Positions 54,232-63,891 of a stretch of 64,000 nt of DNA are shown in pieces. The notes beneath the pieces were generated by a model. The model saw nothing but the letters and a program-made list of their open reading frames with translations, was not told where the DNA came from and did no database searches. The stretch is taken from contig JAAZXM010000012.1 in assembly GCA_014240165.1 (NCBI GenBank), positions 1 through 64,000 on the forward strand, read 5' to 3'. Positions within the stretch are counted from its first letter, which is position 1. Every line of letters begins with the position of its first letter. This stretch comes from Myxococcales bacterium (lineage in GTDB: Bacteria > Myxococcota_A > UBA9160 > UBA4427). A program made the position numbers and the translations under genes.

Positions 54232-54971
54232 CGACGGGCATCTCCCAAAGAGGACGTCTTGGAAGACGCCCCGGATATAATTTCCCCGGTCTCCATGAAT
54301 GGCTGCATTGTGGCCGCATCGATCCCGCCTTCCCGGAGAATCCGGGGCGATGCGCCGGTCAGGTCAAGGACGGTGGACGGCTCTCCGGGCGGGAACACTC
54401 GACCCTCGGCGGAGAGAAGGTAGGGGCCCTGGGGCTCCCTGGCACAGAGGGCCCGGGCTTCTTCTTCGTTTTGTGCCGGCGCCTCCCCGCTCCGGTTGCA
54501 ACTGGTGGCGGTGAGCGGTCCCAGGCCGGCGCTCTCCGCCGCGCGGACAAACTCCGCCGCCACGGGGTGTGAACTGCAGCGGACACCCACGCCGCCATCC
54601 CGCCCGGCAATGCCCGGTGCGAAGGCCGAGCGACAGGGCAGGACAAGGGTCAACGGGCCGGGCCAGAAGCGTTCGATCAGACGCCGTGCCCGAGGGTCGG
54701 GATCGAAACCCATCTCGAGCAGCGCCCCGAGGCCCGAGACCAGAACCGAAATCGGCTGTTTTTCCGCCCGGCCTTTCCAGCTTCCCAGCGCCGCTACGGC
54801 GGCTTCATTGCGCGCCGAGGCAGCGAGGCCCCAAACCGTCTCGGTGGGAAAAGCGACAAACCCGCCGTCGGCGAGGATTTCCGTCGCCCGGCGCATGCTC
54901 GCGGCGGGGGAACCCGGGGGCTGGGGCCCGGGAGATCCGGGCGAGGAGGCTGTCGTGTGGGCTGGAGTCAT
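54228..54971 (-). CDS. Threonylcarbamoyl-AMP synthase (Sua5/YrdC/TsaC family)
   Basis: Makes threonylcarbamoyl-AMP for t6A37 tRNA modification. The YrdC core begins at about residue 27: RATEILADGGFVAFPTETVW, followed by KGRAEKQPISVLVS, WPGPLTLVL, GVRCSSHPVAAEFV and TSCNRSGEAP. At 247 residues it is longer than TsaC (about 190) but lacks the full Sua5 C-terminal domain. An N-terminal Pro/Ser-rich extension precedes the core. Start ATG 54971; the open frame reaches 55058. Overlaps DUF1015 (ATGA). Confidence 0.88.
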   Translation of the reverse strand: MTPAHTTASSPGSPGPQPPGSPAASMRRATEILADGGFVAFPTETVWGLAASARNEAAVAALGSWKGRAEKQPISVLVSGLGALLEMGFDPDPRARRLIERFWPGPLTLVLPCRSAFAPGIAGRDGGVGVRCSSHPVAAEFVRAAESAGLGPLTATSCNRSGEAPAQNEEEARALCAREPQGPYLLSAEGRVFPPGEPSTVLDLTGASPRILREGGIDAATMQPFMETGEIISGASSKTSSLGDARR

Positions 54972-55070
54972 CTGGGTTGAATCAATCGGGTGGCAGCGCG
55001 CTCGGCTGGCGGGCTGCCGCCATGCGCCTTTGCAAAGGCCCTCGGCCAAGCCGAGCACCTGGGCCTGGAA

Positions 55071-56354
55071 TCAGTCGCGGCCAAGCGCCCGGGATGCGAT
55101 ATCCGTCCGTTTGTGGGCGCCCTCGAATTCGATCGCCTCGGCGGCCGCGTAGGCGCGGGCGCGCGCCGCCTCCACGGTTTCTCCCCGAGCCGTCACCCCC
55201 AGCACTCGGCCGCCTCCGGTTTCGAAGCCCCCCGAAGCGCCGCGGCGGGTCCCCGCGTGGAAGACCACAACATCGGCATGGGCCTCGGCTTCTGTGAGCC
55301 CCGCGATCGGGCAGCCCGTCGGATAGCTCCGCGGGTAGCCGCCCGAAGCCAACACGACGCAAACCGCCGCTTCCCCCCAGCCTATGGCCATGTCCGTATC
55401 GAGCCGGCCGCCGGCCGCATCGGCGAGCAACTCGGCCAGATCGGCTTCCATCCGCATCATCAGGGGCTGCGTCTCCGGGTCGCCGAAACGCACGTTGAAT
55501 TCGATCACGTGGGGATCGCCCGCGGCGTCCACCATCAGGCCAACGAAGAGCACGCCCACAAAGGGATGACCGTCCTCGGCCATTCCCCGGATCGTGGGAC
55601 GCACCACGCGCTCGAGAATCTTCTCTTCCACGGCGGCGTCCACCACAGGCGCCGGCGAGTAGGCCCCCATACCGCCCGTATTCTCGCCGCGGTCGCCGTC
55701 GAGCAAGCGCTTATGATCCTGGGCCGCCGCCAGGGTGACGAATCTCTCGCCATCGCTGATGGCGTAATACGAGGCCTCTTCACCCTCGAGCCAATCCTCC
55801 ACCACAACCCGGCTGCCCGCTTCGCCGAAGCGGCGATCCTCCATGATCTCGTGGAGCGCGCGTTCGGCTTCGGCAGGGGATTCGCACATGCTCACGCCCT
55901 TGCCCGCCGCCAGACCATCCGCCTTGACGACACAGCGTCCGCCTTCGGCCCGGGTGTAGTCCAGGGCCGCTTGCAGGTCATCGAAAGCGCGGTGCTTGGC
56001 CGTGGGAATACCGTGCCGCTCCATGAACGCCTTGGCGAAGGCCTTGCTTCCTTCGAGACGAGCTGCCGCCGCCGAAGGGCCGAACGTGGCGATGCCTTCG
56101 GCGCGCAGACGATCGGCCAGCCCCGCAGCCAGCGGATCCTCGGGCCCCACGACGACCAGATCGACCGCGCTTTCTCGGGCCAGTTTCACGACCGAGTCCA
56201 AATCCGCAGCCGCGACCTCGGGATGGCATTCGGCCAAGCCCTCCATGGCCGCGCTTCCCGGCGCAGCGAGCAGCGCCTCAACCCGGGGGCTTTGGCTCAG
56301 CTTCCAGGTCAACGCGTGTTCGCGCCCCCCGCCTCCCACCACCAGGATTCTCAA
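55071..56354 (-). CDS. purD: Phosphoribosylamine-glycine ligase
   Basis: ATP-grasp enzyme for the second step of purine biosynthesis. RILVVGGGGREHALTWKL opens the protein, GPEDPLAAGLADRL, VVKADGLAAGKGV, and ENTGGMGAYSPAPV follow. The start TTG 56354 is chosen because AGGGGAG lies 6 nt before it and it places the canonical N-terminus; a GTG at 56378 would add eight residues without homology. The 427 residues match the family. About 78 nt after purH; 100 nt before sua5. Confidence 0.95.
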   Translation of the reverse strand: MRILVVGGGGREHALTWKLSQSPRVEALLAAPGSAAMEGLAECHPEVAAADLDSVVKLARESAVDLVVVGPEDPLAAGLADRLRAEGIATFGPSAAAARLEGSKAFAKAFMERHGIPTAKHRAFDDLQAALDYTRAEGGRCVVKADGLAAGKGVSMCESPAEAERALHEIMEDRRFGEAGSRVVVEDWLEGEEASYYAISDGERFVTLAAAQDHKRLLDGDRGENTGGMGAYSPAPVVDAAVEEKILERVVRPTIRGMAEDGHPFVGVLFVGLMVDAAGDPHVIEFNVRFGDPETQPLMMRMEADLAELLADAAGGRLDTDMAIGWGEAAVCVVLASGGYPRSYPTGCPIAGLTEAEAHADVVVFHAGTRRGASGGFETGGGRVLGVTARGETVEAARARAYAAAEAIEFEGAHKRTDIASRALGRD

Positions 56355-56432
56355 ACCGTGCTCCCCTTCCGCCCACACCCACTCGGCGCGATTCTGGGAG
56401 CCGGGTTCAACAAAGCCATCCCCAATTCGCCC

Positions 56433-58004
56433 TCAATGCCTGAAGTGCCGAGTGCCGGTGAAGATCATCGGGATCCCCAATCGGTCGGCGGCCTCGATCA
56501 CCTGATCGTCGCGGTTCGAACCCCCGGGCTGAATCACGGCGCGAGCGCCGGCTTCCACCGCGGTCTCGAGGCCATCGGGAAAGGGAAAGAAAGCATCGCT
56601 GGCCAGCACGGCACCTTCCAGGGAAAGGCCCACCCTCGCCGCCTTGGCCACGGCGTTGTGCACCGCGTCGACCCGGGAGGTCGCCCCACCGCCCACGCCC
56701 AGGGTACGGTCGTCGCCGGCGAAGACGATCGCGTTGCTCTTGACGTGCTTCACCACCCGCCAGGCGAAATCCAGGGCCACCCGCTGCGATTCGCTCGGCT
56801 GGGCCTTGGTGACCACCTTCGCGTCTTCGATCTTCTCCAGCGACGAATCCGCTTGCTGAAGAAGCACGCCTCCATATACCCGGCGCCATTCGTGTTCGGC
56901 GCGGTTCATCCGCGCCGCATCGAAAGTCAGCACCCGGCGATTCTTCTTCTGGCGCAGAAGTTCCAGCGCATCGGCATCGAAGCCCGGAGCCACCAGAACC
57001 TCGGTAAAAATCTGGTCGACCTCCTCGGCGAGCGCGAGATCGAAGGGGCGGTTGCTCACGATGATGCCACCGAAGGGCGAATCCGGATCGGTTTCGAAAG
57101 CCCGGCGATAGGCGTCCAGCGGCGATTCGGCAGCGCCCACGCCGCAGGGCGTGTTGTGCTTGAGGATCCCCACGGTGGTGCGGGCCTCATCATCGAAGTC
57201 GAGGATCATCGCCAGGGCAGCCTGCACGTCGATCAGGTTGTTGTACGAAAGTTCCTTGCCATGAAGCTGCTCCACCGCATCCATGAAGCCGCCGTAGAGC
57301 GCCGCTGATTGATGGGGGTTCTCGCCGTAGCGAAGATCGGCCTCCTTGGGAAAAGCCGCGATGAAGGCGGGCGGAAGCACGTCTTCGGCGTCATCCCGCT
57401 GGGCCTCGCCGAGCCATTGCTGAATTGCGGCGTCGTAGCGAGCTGTCATCCGAAAGGCCTGGAGGGCGAGTCGGCGCCGGGTCGACTCCGAGAGCCCCCC
57501 CACTTCCTTCAACTCGGCCAGCACCGCCGGGTAATCCGAGGGATCCGATAGGACCCCCACGTAGGCGTGGTTCTTCGCTGCGGACCGGACCATGGACGGG
57601 CCGCCAATATCGATCTTCTCGATGGCGTCGGCGTATTCGACGCCGGGCTGAGCCACGGTTTCCTCGAAGGGATAGAGGTTGACGACCACCAGGTCGATGA
57701 CCCCGATGCCATTGGCTTCGAGATCACTGCGGTCCTCGGCCAGGTCTCTCCGCGCCAGAATCCCCCCGTGCACCTTGGGGTGGAGCGTCTTGACCCGGCC
57801 ACCGAGCATCTCGGGGCTCTGGGTGAGGTCCGAAACGTCCGCGACCTCCAGACCGGCCTCGCGTAGGGCCTTGGCCGTACCGCCGGACGCCACCAGTTCG
57901 ACGCCCAGTTCAGCCAGACCACGCCCCAGATCGACCAATCCGGTTTTGTCCGACACCGAGAGCAGCGCGCGCGCCACCGGGCGCGGCGAATCCGTGGGGG
58001 GCAT
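56433..58004 (-). CDS. purH: Bifunctional AICAR transformylase / IMP cyclohydrolase
   Basis: Catalyses the last two steps to IMP. The MGS-like cyclohydrolase domain (ALLSVSDKTGLVDLGRGLAE) spans residues 10-200 and the AICAR transformylase domain has DLRYGENPHQSAALYG, LKHNTPCGVG and SRVDAVHNAVAKA. Total 523 residues, standard. First gene of the purH-purD-sua5-DUF1015 run. Confidence 0.97.
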   Translation of the reverse strand: MPPTDSPRPVARALLSVSDKTGLVDLGRGLAELGVELVASGGTAKALREAGLEVADVSDLTQSPEMLGGRVKTLHPKVHGGILARRDLAEDRSDLEANGIGVIDLVVVNLYPFEETVAQPGVEYADAIEKIDIGGPSMVRSAAKNHAYVGVLSDPSDYPAVLAELKEVGGLSESTRRRLALQAFRMTARYDAAIQQWLGEAQRDDAEDVLPPAFIAAFPKEADLRYGENPHQSAALYGGFMDAVEQLHGKELSYNNLIDVQAALAMILDFDDEARTTVGILKHNTPCGVGAAESPLDAYRRAFETDPDSPFGGIIVSNRPFDLALAEEVDQIFTEVLVAPGFDADALELLRQKKNRRVLTFDAARMNRAEHEWRRVYGGVLLQQADSSLEKIEDAKVVTKAQPSESQRVALDFAWRVVKHVKSNAIVFAGDDRTLGVGGGATSRVDAVHNAVAKAARVGLSLEGAVLASDAFFPFPDGLETAVEAGARAVIQPGGSNRDDQVIEAADRLGIPMIFTGTRHFRH

Positions 58005-58101
58005 GGGATCCTCCTGGGGAGTTCATGTGGGGTGCGGCGAGGGGGTCGCCCGTTGTGTACCTGCGCGCCGCACCGAAGTCAATCGACGAACCCCGGTCGT
58101 T

Positions 58102-59253
58102 TCAGGCCCCCTCGAGGGGCACGCGCGGGAGGCGGTCCCCCACGCGAATCAGCAGCTCGTAGGCAAGGGTTCCCGCGGCCTCGGCTTGCTCCTCCACGGC
58201 GATGCCCGCCCCGCCTTCGGGGGACGCGCCAAAGAAGGAAGCCGGGTCGCCCACCGCCAAGCGGACCTCGGGATCATCCACCGCCACGGTGACAGAATCC
58301 ATCGAAACCCGTCCCACCAGGGGGCGCCGGGCTCCCGCTAGCCAGACCTCCCCCCGATTCGAGAGCGAGCGCAGAACGCCGTCCGCGTAGCCGATGGAAA
58401 GGGTCGCGATTCGGGTCGGGCGATCGGCCCGCCAGGTCGAGCCGTATCCCACCGCCTCGCCGGGGCTCAGGCTGCGCAAGGCGGCCACCCGGGTTCGAAC
58501 GCTCATGACCGGGCGCAGGCGCCGGTCCGGATCTTCGTGGAGCGCCGTGCGAGCCCCGTAGAGCATCAACCCGGGGCGCACCGCAGTCGCCTCGGGCAGC
58601 GCGCCCAGCAGCCCGGGCCCAGCCCACAAAGCCGACGAGTTGGCCGCGTGAATCAGGCCCGGCGACACCCCCCGCGCCTCGAGGGCCTCCAGGAACTGGC
58701 GGAAGAGTTGAAGCTGCTCGAGGGCGCTCGCGACGTCCGGACTATCCGCCGAAGCGAAATGGGTATAGGTCCCGTCGAGTTCCAGTTGCGGATCGGCGGC
58801 GATGGCCTCGGCCAATTCGAGCGCACCGCCCGAATCGCTCCCCATTCGGCGCATACCGGTGTCCAATTCAAGGTGAACGGGCAGCGCTCCGTCGGCCCTC
58901 GCTGCCGCCGCCTCTCGCGCCCAGCCCAGACCCTCGGGGTTATGAATCGCTGGGGTCAAGCCGTACTCTCCCGCCAACCGCGCTTCCCCGGCGTCTCCCA
59001 GGCCTCCGAGCACGAGAATCTGAGCCTCGGACCCGGCCTCGCGCAGGCCACAACCCTCCGCCGGGGTCATCACGGCGAGCCGCCGGCACCCCGCGGACTC
59101 CAGGCAGCGGGCCACGTCGGCGGCCCCGTGCCCGTAGGCATCCGCCTTGACCACCGAGATCACGTCCCGCCCGTCCGCGAGCTCGCGTGCCAGGTCGTAG
59201 TTGGCGCGAAGCGCGGACAGATCGATGATCGCCCGGTTGGCCGTTTCGCTCAC
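58102..59253 (-). CDS. alr: Alanine racemase
   Basis: PLP enzyme converting L- to D-alanine for peptidoglycan. The PLP lysine lies in VISVVKADAYGHGA, with the second catalytic base tyrosine in EAVGYGSTWRAD and the VGRVSMDSVTVAV motif. The 383 residues are standard. Divergent from thiS with 125 nt between, no TPP riboswitch seen there. About 98 nt upstream of purH on the same strand. Confidence 0.95.
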   Translation of the reverse strand: MSETANRAIIDLSALRANYDLARELADGRDVISVVKADAYGHGAADVARCLESAGCRRLAVMTPAEGCGLREAGSEAQILVLGGLGDAGEARLAGEYGLTPAIHNPEGLGWAREAAAARADGALPVHLELDTGMRRMGSDSGGALELAEAIAADPQLELDGTYTHFASADSPDVASALEQLQLFRQFLEALEARGVSPGLIHAANSSALWAGPGLLGALPEATAVRPGLMLYGARTALHEDPDRRLRPVMSVRTRVAALRSLSPGEAVGYGSTWRADRPTRIATLSIGYADGVLRSLSNRGEVWLAGARRPLVGRVSMDSVTVAVDDPEVRLAVGDPASFFGASPEGGAGIAVEEQAEAAGTLAYELLIRVGDRLPRVPLEGA

Positions 59254-59378
59254 GAATCCCTCCCCCGCTCAGGTTCCCGCCGCCCGGGCAGCGTAACAGC
59301 GGCACCGCATCCACGCCTCCGGTACTCTTGCGCGCGTCTCGATTGCCATCCGACTTCACTCCAGAGCCCGAGCCCATC

Positions 59379-59606
59379 ATGCCCGCCGAGCACACCCCCC
59401 TAGAACACGCCGTGTTCGTCAACGGTGACGTCACCCGAATCGCACCGGGCTGTACGGTGGACGGGCTTCTGGAAACCCTCGGGCTGATGGGCAAGCGGGT
59501 GGCCGTGGCCGTCAATCGCGACGTGGTTCCGCGTTCCCGCTATGGGGCAGTGACCCTGGCGGACGATGATCACGTGGAAATTCTCGAGGCTGTAGGAGGA
59601 GGTTGA
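59379..59606 (+). CDS. thiS: Sulfur carrier protein ThiS
   Basis: A 75-residue ubiquitin-like carrier ending in VGGG; the terminal Gly-Gly becomes thiocarboxylate and gives sulfur to the thiazole ring. The start ATG 59379 gives a normal length; the open frame begins at 59328. FVNGDVTRI and RVAVAVNRDVVPRS are typical. 3 nt before thiG. Extra Gly at the end (GGG) may be trimmed or simply tolerated. Confidence 0.93.
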   Translation: MPAEHTPLEHAVFVNGDVTRIAPGCTVDGLLETLGLMGKRVAVAVNRDVVPRSRYGAVTLADDDHVEILEAVGGG

Positions 59607-59609
59607 TCC

Positions 59610-60401
59610 ATGTCTGAACAGGACACACCGGAAAGCTGGCGAATCGGCGACCACGAGTTTCGGTCGCGGCTGATCATCGGCAGCGGAAAATACGAATCTT
59701 TCGAACAGAACCTCGAGTGCGCCGAGGTGTCGGGGGCCGAAATGGTCACCGTGGCGCTGCGCCGAGTGAATTTCGATGCCGCGAAGGGGCCGCGCCTGCT
59801 GGACGTGATCTCTCCCGAACGCTTCACGATCCTGCCCAATACAGCGGGCTGCTACACCGCTGAAGACGCCATCACCACCGCGCGCATGGGCAGGGAATTG
59901 CTCGAAACAGACCTCGTCAAACTCGAAGTGATCGGTGACGAGCGCACCCTGTTCCCGGACGTTCCCGCCACCCTGGAAGCCGCCCGGGTTCTGATCGATG
60001 ACGGCTTCACGGTGCTCCCCTATATCACGGACGACCCCGTGGCCTGCCAACGATTGGCCGCCCTGGGTTGCCCGGCGGTGATGCCCCTGGCCGCACCCAT
60101 CGGTTCGGGGATGGGCATTCGCAACCCCGCCAACCTCCGCATCATTCTCGAAACCGTCGAGGTTCCGGTGATCGTCGATGCGGGGGTTGGAACCGCAAGC
60201 GACGCCGCCGTCGCCCTTGAACTCGGCGCCACGGCGCTGCTGATGAATACCGCCATCGCCCACGCCAAGGAACCGGTCAAGATGGCCCGGGCCATGCGCC
60301 TGGCCGTGGACGCGGGCCGCCTGGCCTACGAATCCGGCCGCATGCCCCAGCGCCTCTACGCCTCGGCGTCGAGTCCGCTCGATGGCATCGCGAACTACTG
60401 A
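59610..60401 (+). CDS. thiG: Thiazole synthase ThiG
   Basis: Forms the thiazole phosphate of thiamine from dehydroglycine, deoxyxylulose-5-phosphate and ThiS thiocarboxylate. The 263 residues have [28 protein letters not shown], the Schiff-base lysine in LVKLEVIGD, and [20 protein letters not shown]. Followed by thiE with a 20 nt overlap. Confidence 0.96.
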   Translation: MSEQDTPESWRIGDHEFRSRLIIGSGKYESFEQNLECAEVSGAEMVTVALRRVNFDAAKGPRLLDVISPERFTILPNTAGCYTAEDAITTARMGRELLETDLVKLEVIGDERTLFPDVPATLEAARVLIDDGFTVLPYITDDPVACQRLAALGCPAVMPLAAPIGSGMGIRNPANLRIILETVEVPVIVDAGVGTASDAAVALELGATALLMNTAIAHAKEPVKMARAMRLAVDAGRLAYESGRMPQRLYASASSPLDGIANY

Positions 60402-61089
60402 AGCCGGTGCACCCGGGAGAACCGGCCTGACCGCACTATCCAATCCCCATTCTGACGCGGGGCCGGCGCGTCCCGTGCTTTGCCTGGTGGTGGATCGGGC
60501 CACGGCCCGGGGAGCCTTGGACGAGATCGTCGCTGCGGCCTGCGCGGCGGGGGTGGACTGGGTTCAACTCCGCGAGCGCGAACTCGAGGGCAAGGCCTGG
60601 CTCGATTGGGCGGAGACTCTCGCGGGAGCCGCCCGCCGGGCCGCTCCCGCCGTTCGTATCGTGGTCAATCGCCGGGTCGACATGGCCCTGGCGATGGAAG
60701 CCGACGGCGTCCACCTGGGCTTCGACGCGGTGGCCCCCGCAGAAGCCCGTGCCCTGCTGGCCGAGCACGCCCTGGTGGGCGTCTCCACCCATGACCCGGC
60801 AGAGGTGAAAGCACTCGAAGTGGGCGCCGCGGATTACGTGCACCTCGCCCCGATTTACGACCCCTTCTCCAAGCCCCCGAACCGACCCGCGCTGGGCCTC
60901 GAGGCCCTCGACCAGGCCGCCCGCCATGGGCTCCCGGTCCTGGCCCAGGGAGGTATCGACTCCGAGCGCAGCCGGGCGGCGATGGCGGCCGGAGCGGCGG
61001 GGGTGGCGGTGACCGGGGAGATCCTGCTGGCCGACGAACCAGGCGCCGCGGCGGCGGCGCTACGCGCCGCCCTGGACGGCACGAACTGA
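60382..61089 (+). CDS. thiE: Thiamine-phosphate synthase ThiE
   Basis: Joins thiazole and pyrimidine phosphates. Core residues about 32-235: [71 protein letters not shown] and [20 protein letters not shown]. The first 30 residues are variable; the start ATG lies within thiG and could be later. Completes a thiSGE cluster; thiC, thiD and thiH/thiO are not in the window. Confidence 0.93.
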   Translation: MASRTTEAGAPGRTGLTALSNPHSDAGPARPVLCLVVDRATARGALDEIVAAACAAGVDWVQLRERELEGKAWLDWAETLAGAARRAAPAVRIVVNRRVDMALAMEADGVHLGFDAVAPAEARALLAEHALVGVSTHDPAEVKALEVGAADYVHLAPIYDPFSKPPNRPALGLEALDQAARHGLPVLAQGGIDSERSRAAMAAGAAGVAVTGEILLADEPGAAAAALRAALDGTN

Positions 61090-61105
61090 GGCCGAGAGAA
61101 GCCGG

Positions 61106-62290
61106 TCAGGCGGATCTCGCCTCGAGCCACGCGCCGCGCGAGGGCAGCGCCGTCAAACTCTCCGGGCGACGCCCAAAGCGCGCGTGGAAACCTTCGGAAA
61201 TCTGCGCCTGGACGCTCTCCAAATGATCCGGGAGAACCAGGTGAAGGGTGAAACCGCCCAGGCCTGCCCCGGTCAGGCGTGAACCCACGACGCCTTCACA
61301 CTCGGGACCCGCAGCGCAGAGCCAATCGATTTCGGGCGTGGAAACCGCGTAGTCTTCGCGCAAGCTGGCCTGACCCTGCGCAAGAAGCACTCCCAGGGTG
61401 TCGAGATCACCGCTCGCCAGCGCCCGGCAGAAAGCGTCGACCCGCGCATTTTCCCCGATCACATGGCGCGCTCGCCGGAAAGCGACGGGCTCGAGAGCCC
61501 CCTCGAGTTCGGACAACTGATCGAGTTCGAGATCGCGCAGGCTCCGCGCCGAGGTCGGCGCAATCCCCGCCCGGCGCGCGGCTTCGAGCGCCTCCCGGCA
61601 CTCCATGACACGCTCGTCGTAGACGCCTTCCGCCAGGCGACGCTCCACCCCGGAATGAACCAGCAGAATCGCCAACTCGGCGCCGGAGATTGGAATGGCA
61701 TCGGTCGTCTCCGTCCGACAATCGATACGAAGCGCGTGGCCCGCCCGGCCCAATGCGCTGGCGAAAGGGTCGAGAATGCCGCAACGAACCCCCACGAATT
61801 CGTTTTCGGCGCGGTGGGCAAGCCGCGCCCAATCCTCGGACGAGAAGCCCAGGCCAAGCCCCGCATCCAGGGCCGCCGCCAACGCGACCCCCAAGGCGGC
61901 GGAACTCGAGAGCCCGGCGTTGGGGGGCACCCGGCTCGTAATCGCGAGATCGAAACCATGCGGCTCGATACCGCGCTCGGAGAACGCAAAGAACGCCCCT
62001 TGGACAAAGTCGAGCAAATTTCCCTGGCGAGCGAGGGAATCGCATGAAAACTCGCCGGCTTCGCCGAGATCCCACGCCCGGACGCGAACGCGACGGTCCG
62101 TCCGCGGGGCCGCCAAGACCATGGCCTGGCGATCAATGGCGCAGGGGAGCGCCAGCCCTTCGTTGTAATCCGTGTGCTCGCCGATCAAATTCACCCGGCC
62201 CGGCGCAAGCGCGACCCACCGGGCGGGCCCCCCGTAGTCGCGAGCAAAATCCGCGCAGGCGCCCTCGACCCACGACTCCCAGGCTTCCAT
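61106..62290 (-). CDS. galK: Galactokinase
   Basis: GHMP kinase of the Leloir pathway phosphorylating galactose. The signature PGRVNLIGEHTDYNEG sits at about residues 30-45; the ATP loop GLSSSAALGVA and the C-terminal LTGAGLGGFTLHLV are intact. The start ATG 62290 has AGAGGAG 8 nt upstream; a GTG three codons earlier is less likely. The 394 residues match the family. No other gal genes nearby. Confidence 0.93.
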   Translation of the reverse strand: MEAWESWVEGACADFARDYGGPARWVALAPGRVNLIGEHTDYNEGLALPCAIDRQAMVLAAPRTDRRVRVRAWDLGEAGEFSCDSLARQGNLLDFVQGAFFAFSERGIEPHGFDLAITSRVPPNAGLSSSAALGVALAAALDAGLGLGFSSEDWARLAHRAENEFVGVRCGILDPFASALGRAGHALRIDCRTETTDAIPISGAELAILLVHSGVERRLAEGVYDERVMECREALEAARRAGIAPTSARSLRDLELDQLSELEGALEPVAFRRARHVIGENARVDAFCRALASGDLDTLGVLLAQGQASLREDYAVSTPEIDWLCAAGPECEGVVGSRLTGAGLGGFTLHLVLPDHLESVQAQISEGFHARFGRRPESLTALPSRGAWLEARSA

Positions 62291-62475
62291 CCACAGCACT
62301 CCTCTGCCGGCACTCTAGCGGCCGCGGCTCTGGCCAGTGAACCGATTCCCGCGAGGCGGGTCCAGAGATCAGGCTCCAGCTAACGCGCCTCGGGCGGCCG
62401 CGGCGAAGGCGACGAGCCCAAACTCGAGCGGGCAGCGCAGGAGCAGGCCGGGAGCGGTACCCTCGGGCCTCCTCG

Positions 62476-63891
62476 ATGCGGTGGAAGGGCATGAACGAGA
62501 CCAATAAGAAAGCGAATCCCGGGCGAAGTGTCAGACCGAGGCCGATCGCCCTGGCCTGCCTGATTTTCTTTGCCCTGGTATCCGGGTCGGCGGGTCTGAT
62601 CGGGGCGGCCCAGGCGAGCGACCCCTTCCTGCGCCGGACCGCCACGGTGAGTGCGGTGGAGAAGGTGGGACCGGCCGTCGTGAGCGTTGCGACGGAGCAT
62701 CTCGAAGAAACACAGAATCCGTTTTCCCGCCGAGGCCCCTCTCCCCGTTCTCAAGGATCCTTTTGGGACCTCTTCGAACGGCGTGGCCCTCGCTCGACCC
62801 ACGACCTGGGCTCGGGGGTAATCATCAATTCCGAGGGCTACGTCCTCACGAACGAGCACGTGATCCGACAGGCGCGCCGTATTTCCGTCACCCTGGCCGA
62901 CGGCCGGGTTTTCGACGCCCGGGTGGTGGGCGCCGACCCGACCAATGATATCGCGGTGCTCGAAATCGAGACGGACGAAAACCTGCCCTGGATCAATCCC
63001 GGCTCTTCATCGGACATCATGGTGGGTGAGCCTGTGATCGCCATTGGCAATCCCTTTGGCTTTTCGAATACCGTGACAACCGGAGTGATCTCGGCCACCG
63101 ACCGATCGATTCGCGCGGGTCAGCTCACTTTCCACGGCTTTCTCCAAACCGACGCATCGATCAACCCCGGCAACTCGGGTGGCCCCTTGTTGAATGCCAA
63201 CGGATCATTGATCGGGATCAACACCGCGATCTTCCAGGGCGCCGAGGGCATCGGGTTCGCGATTCCCATCGACGCGGCCCGGCGGGTGGTCGCCGAATTG
63301 ATCGAACACGGCGAGGTGCACCCGGTGACCCTCGGCATCGACTTCCAGGATTTGGACCCTGCCCTACGCGAGGTCATGGGCCTGCCCGCTGCGGTGGCCG
63401 GCTCCCTCATCAATAAGGTCAGGCCCGGGGGACCCGCCGATATCGCGGGCATTCGGCGCGGGGATGTCATCAGCCAACTCGACGGACGCGATATTCGATC
63501 CGCACGCCAACTCTTCGAGATCCTCGAAACCACGACACCCGAGCAGCGGCTCGAAGTCCAGTATTGGAGGGACGGCAAGCTCAAGATCACAGAAGCCATC
63601 GCCATCGAAATCCCCGAGAACGTAACCGCCGAGTTGGCGAGCCGGATGATCGGGATCGGACTTGTCTGGCGCGAACGAGTGGGCTTCGAGATCAGCAGCG
63701 TGCGCCCCCAATCGCCCGCAGCCTTGGTGGGTCTCAAACGGGGCGACCTTCTGCTGGCCATCAACGGCCTCGCCCTGAATGGCGACGAAGCGCTCCGCCG
63801 CGCCATCATCGGACTTCGGGGCCGAGAGCGCGCCCTCGTCGTGGTTCAGCGCGGAAGAGGCCGGTACCATCTGATGATCCCGCTGCGGTGA
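62476..63891 (+). CDS. Periplasmic Do/DegP-type serine protease
   Basis: A 471-residue HtrA-family envelope protease. Signal peptide covers about residues 20-48 (PIALACLIFFALVSGSAG ... AAQASDP). The catalytic triad is complete: His in VLTNEHVIR, Asp in DPTNDIAVLE and Ser in INPGNSGGPLL. Two PDZ domains follow (about 290-370 and 395-465), matching DegP/DegQ. Start ATG 62476; an ATG five codons later is close to GGAAGGG. Divergent from galK across a 185 nt promoter-bearing spacer. Confidence 0.93.
   Translation: MRWKGMNETNKKANPGRSVRPRPIALACLIFFALVSGSAGLIGAAQASDPFLRRTATVSAVEKVGPAVVSVATEHLEETQNPFSRRGPSPRSQGSFWDLFERRGPRSTHDLGSGVIINSEGYVLTNEHVIRQARRISVTLADGRVFDARVVGADPTNDIAVLEIETDENLPWINPGSSSDIMVGEPVIAIGNPFGFSNTVTTGVISATDRSIRAGQLTFHGFLQTDASINPGNSGGPLLNANGSLIGINTAIFQGAEGIGFAIPIDAARRVVAELIEHGEVHPVTLGIDFQDLDPALREVMGLPAAVAGSLINKVRPGGPADIAGIRRGDVISQLDGRDIRSARQLFEILETTTPEQRLEVQYWRDGKLKITEAIAIEIPENVTAELASRMIGIGLVWRERVGFEISSVRPQSPAALVGLKRGDLLLAINGLALNGDEALRRAIIGLRGRERALVVVQRGRGRYHLMIPLR

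Noticed and set aside
54990-57308. Plus-strand open frame of 772 codons opposite purD and purH
   Set aside because: Both opposite genes are unmistakable; the frame is a shadow with no motif.
59254-59378. TPP riboswitch before thiS
   Set aside because: The 125 nt alr-thiS spacer has no CUGAGA-type conserved core or matching helix layout.
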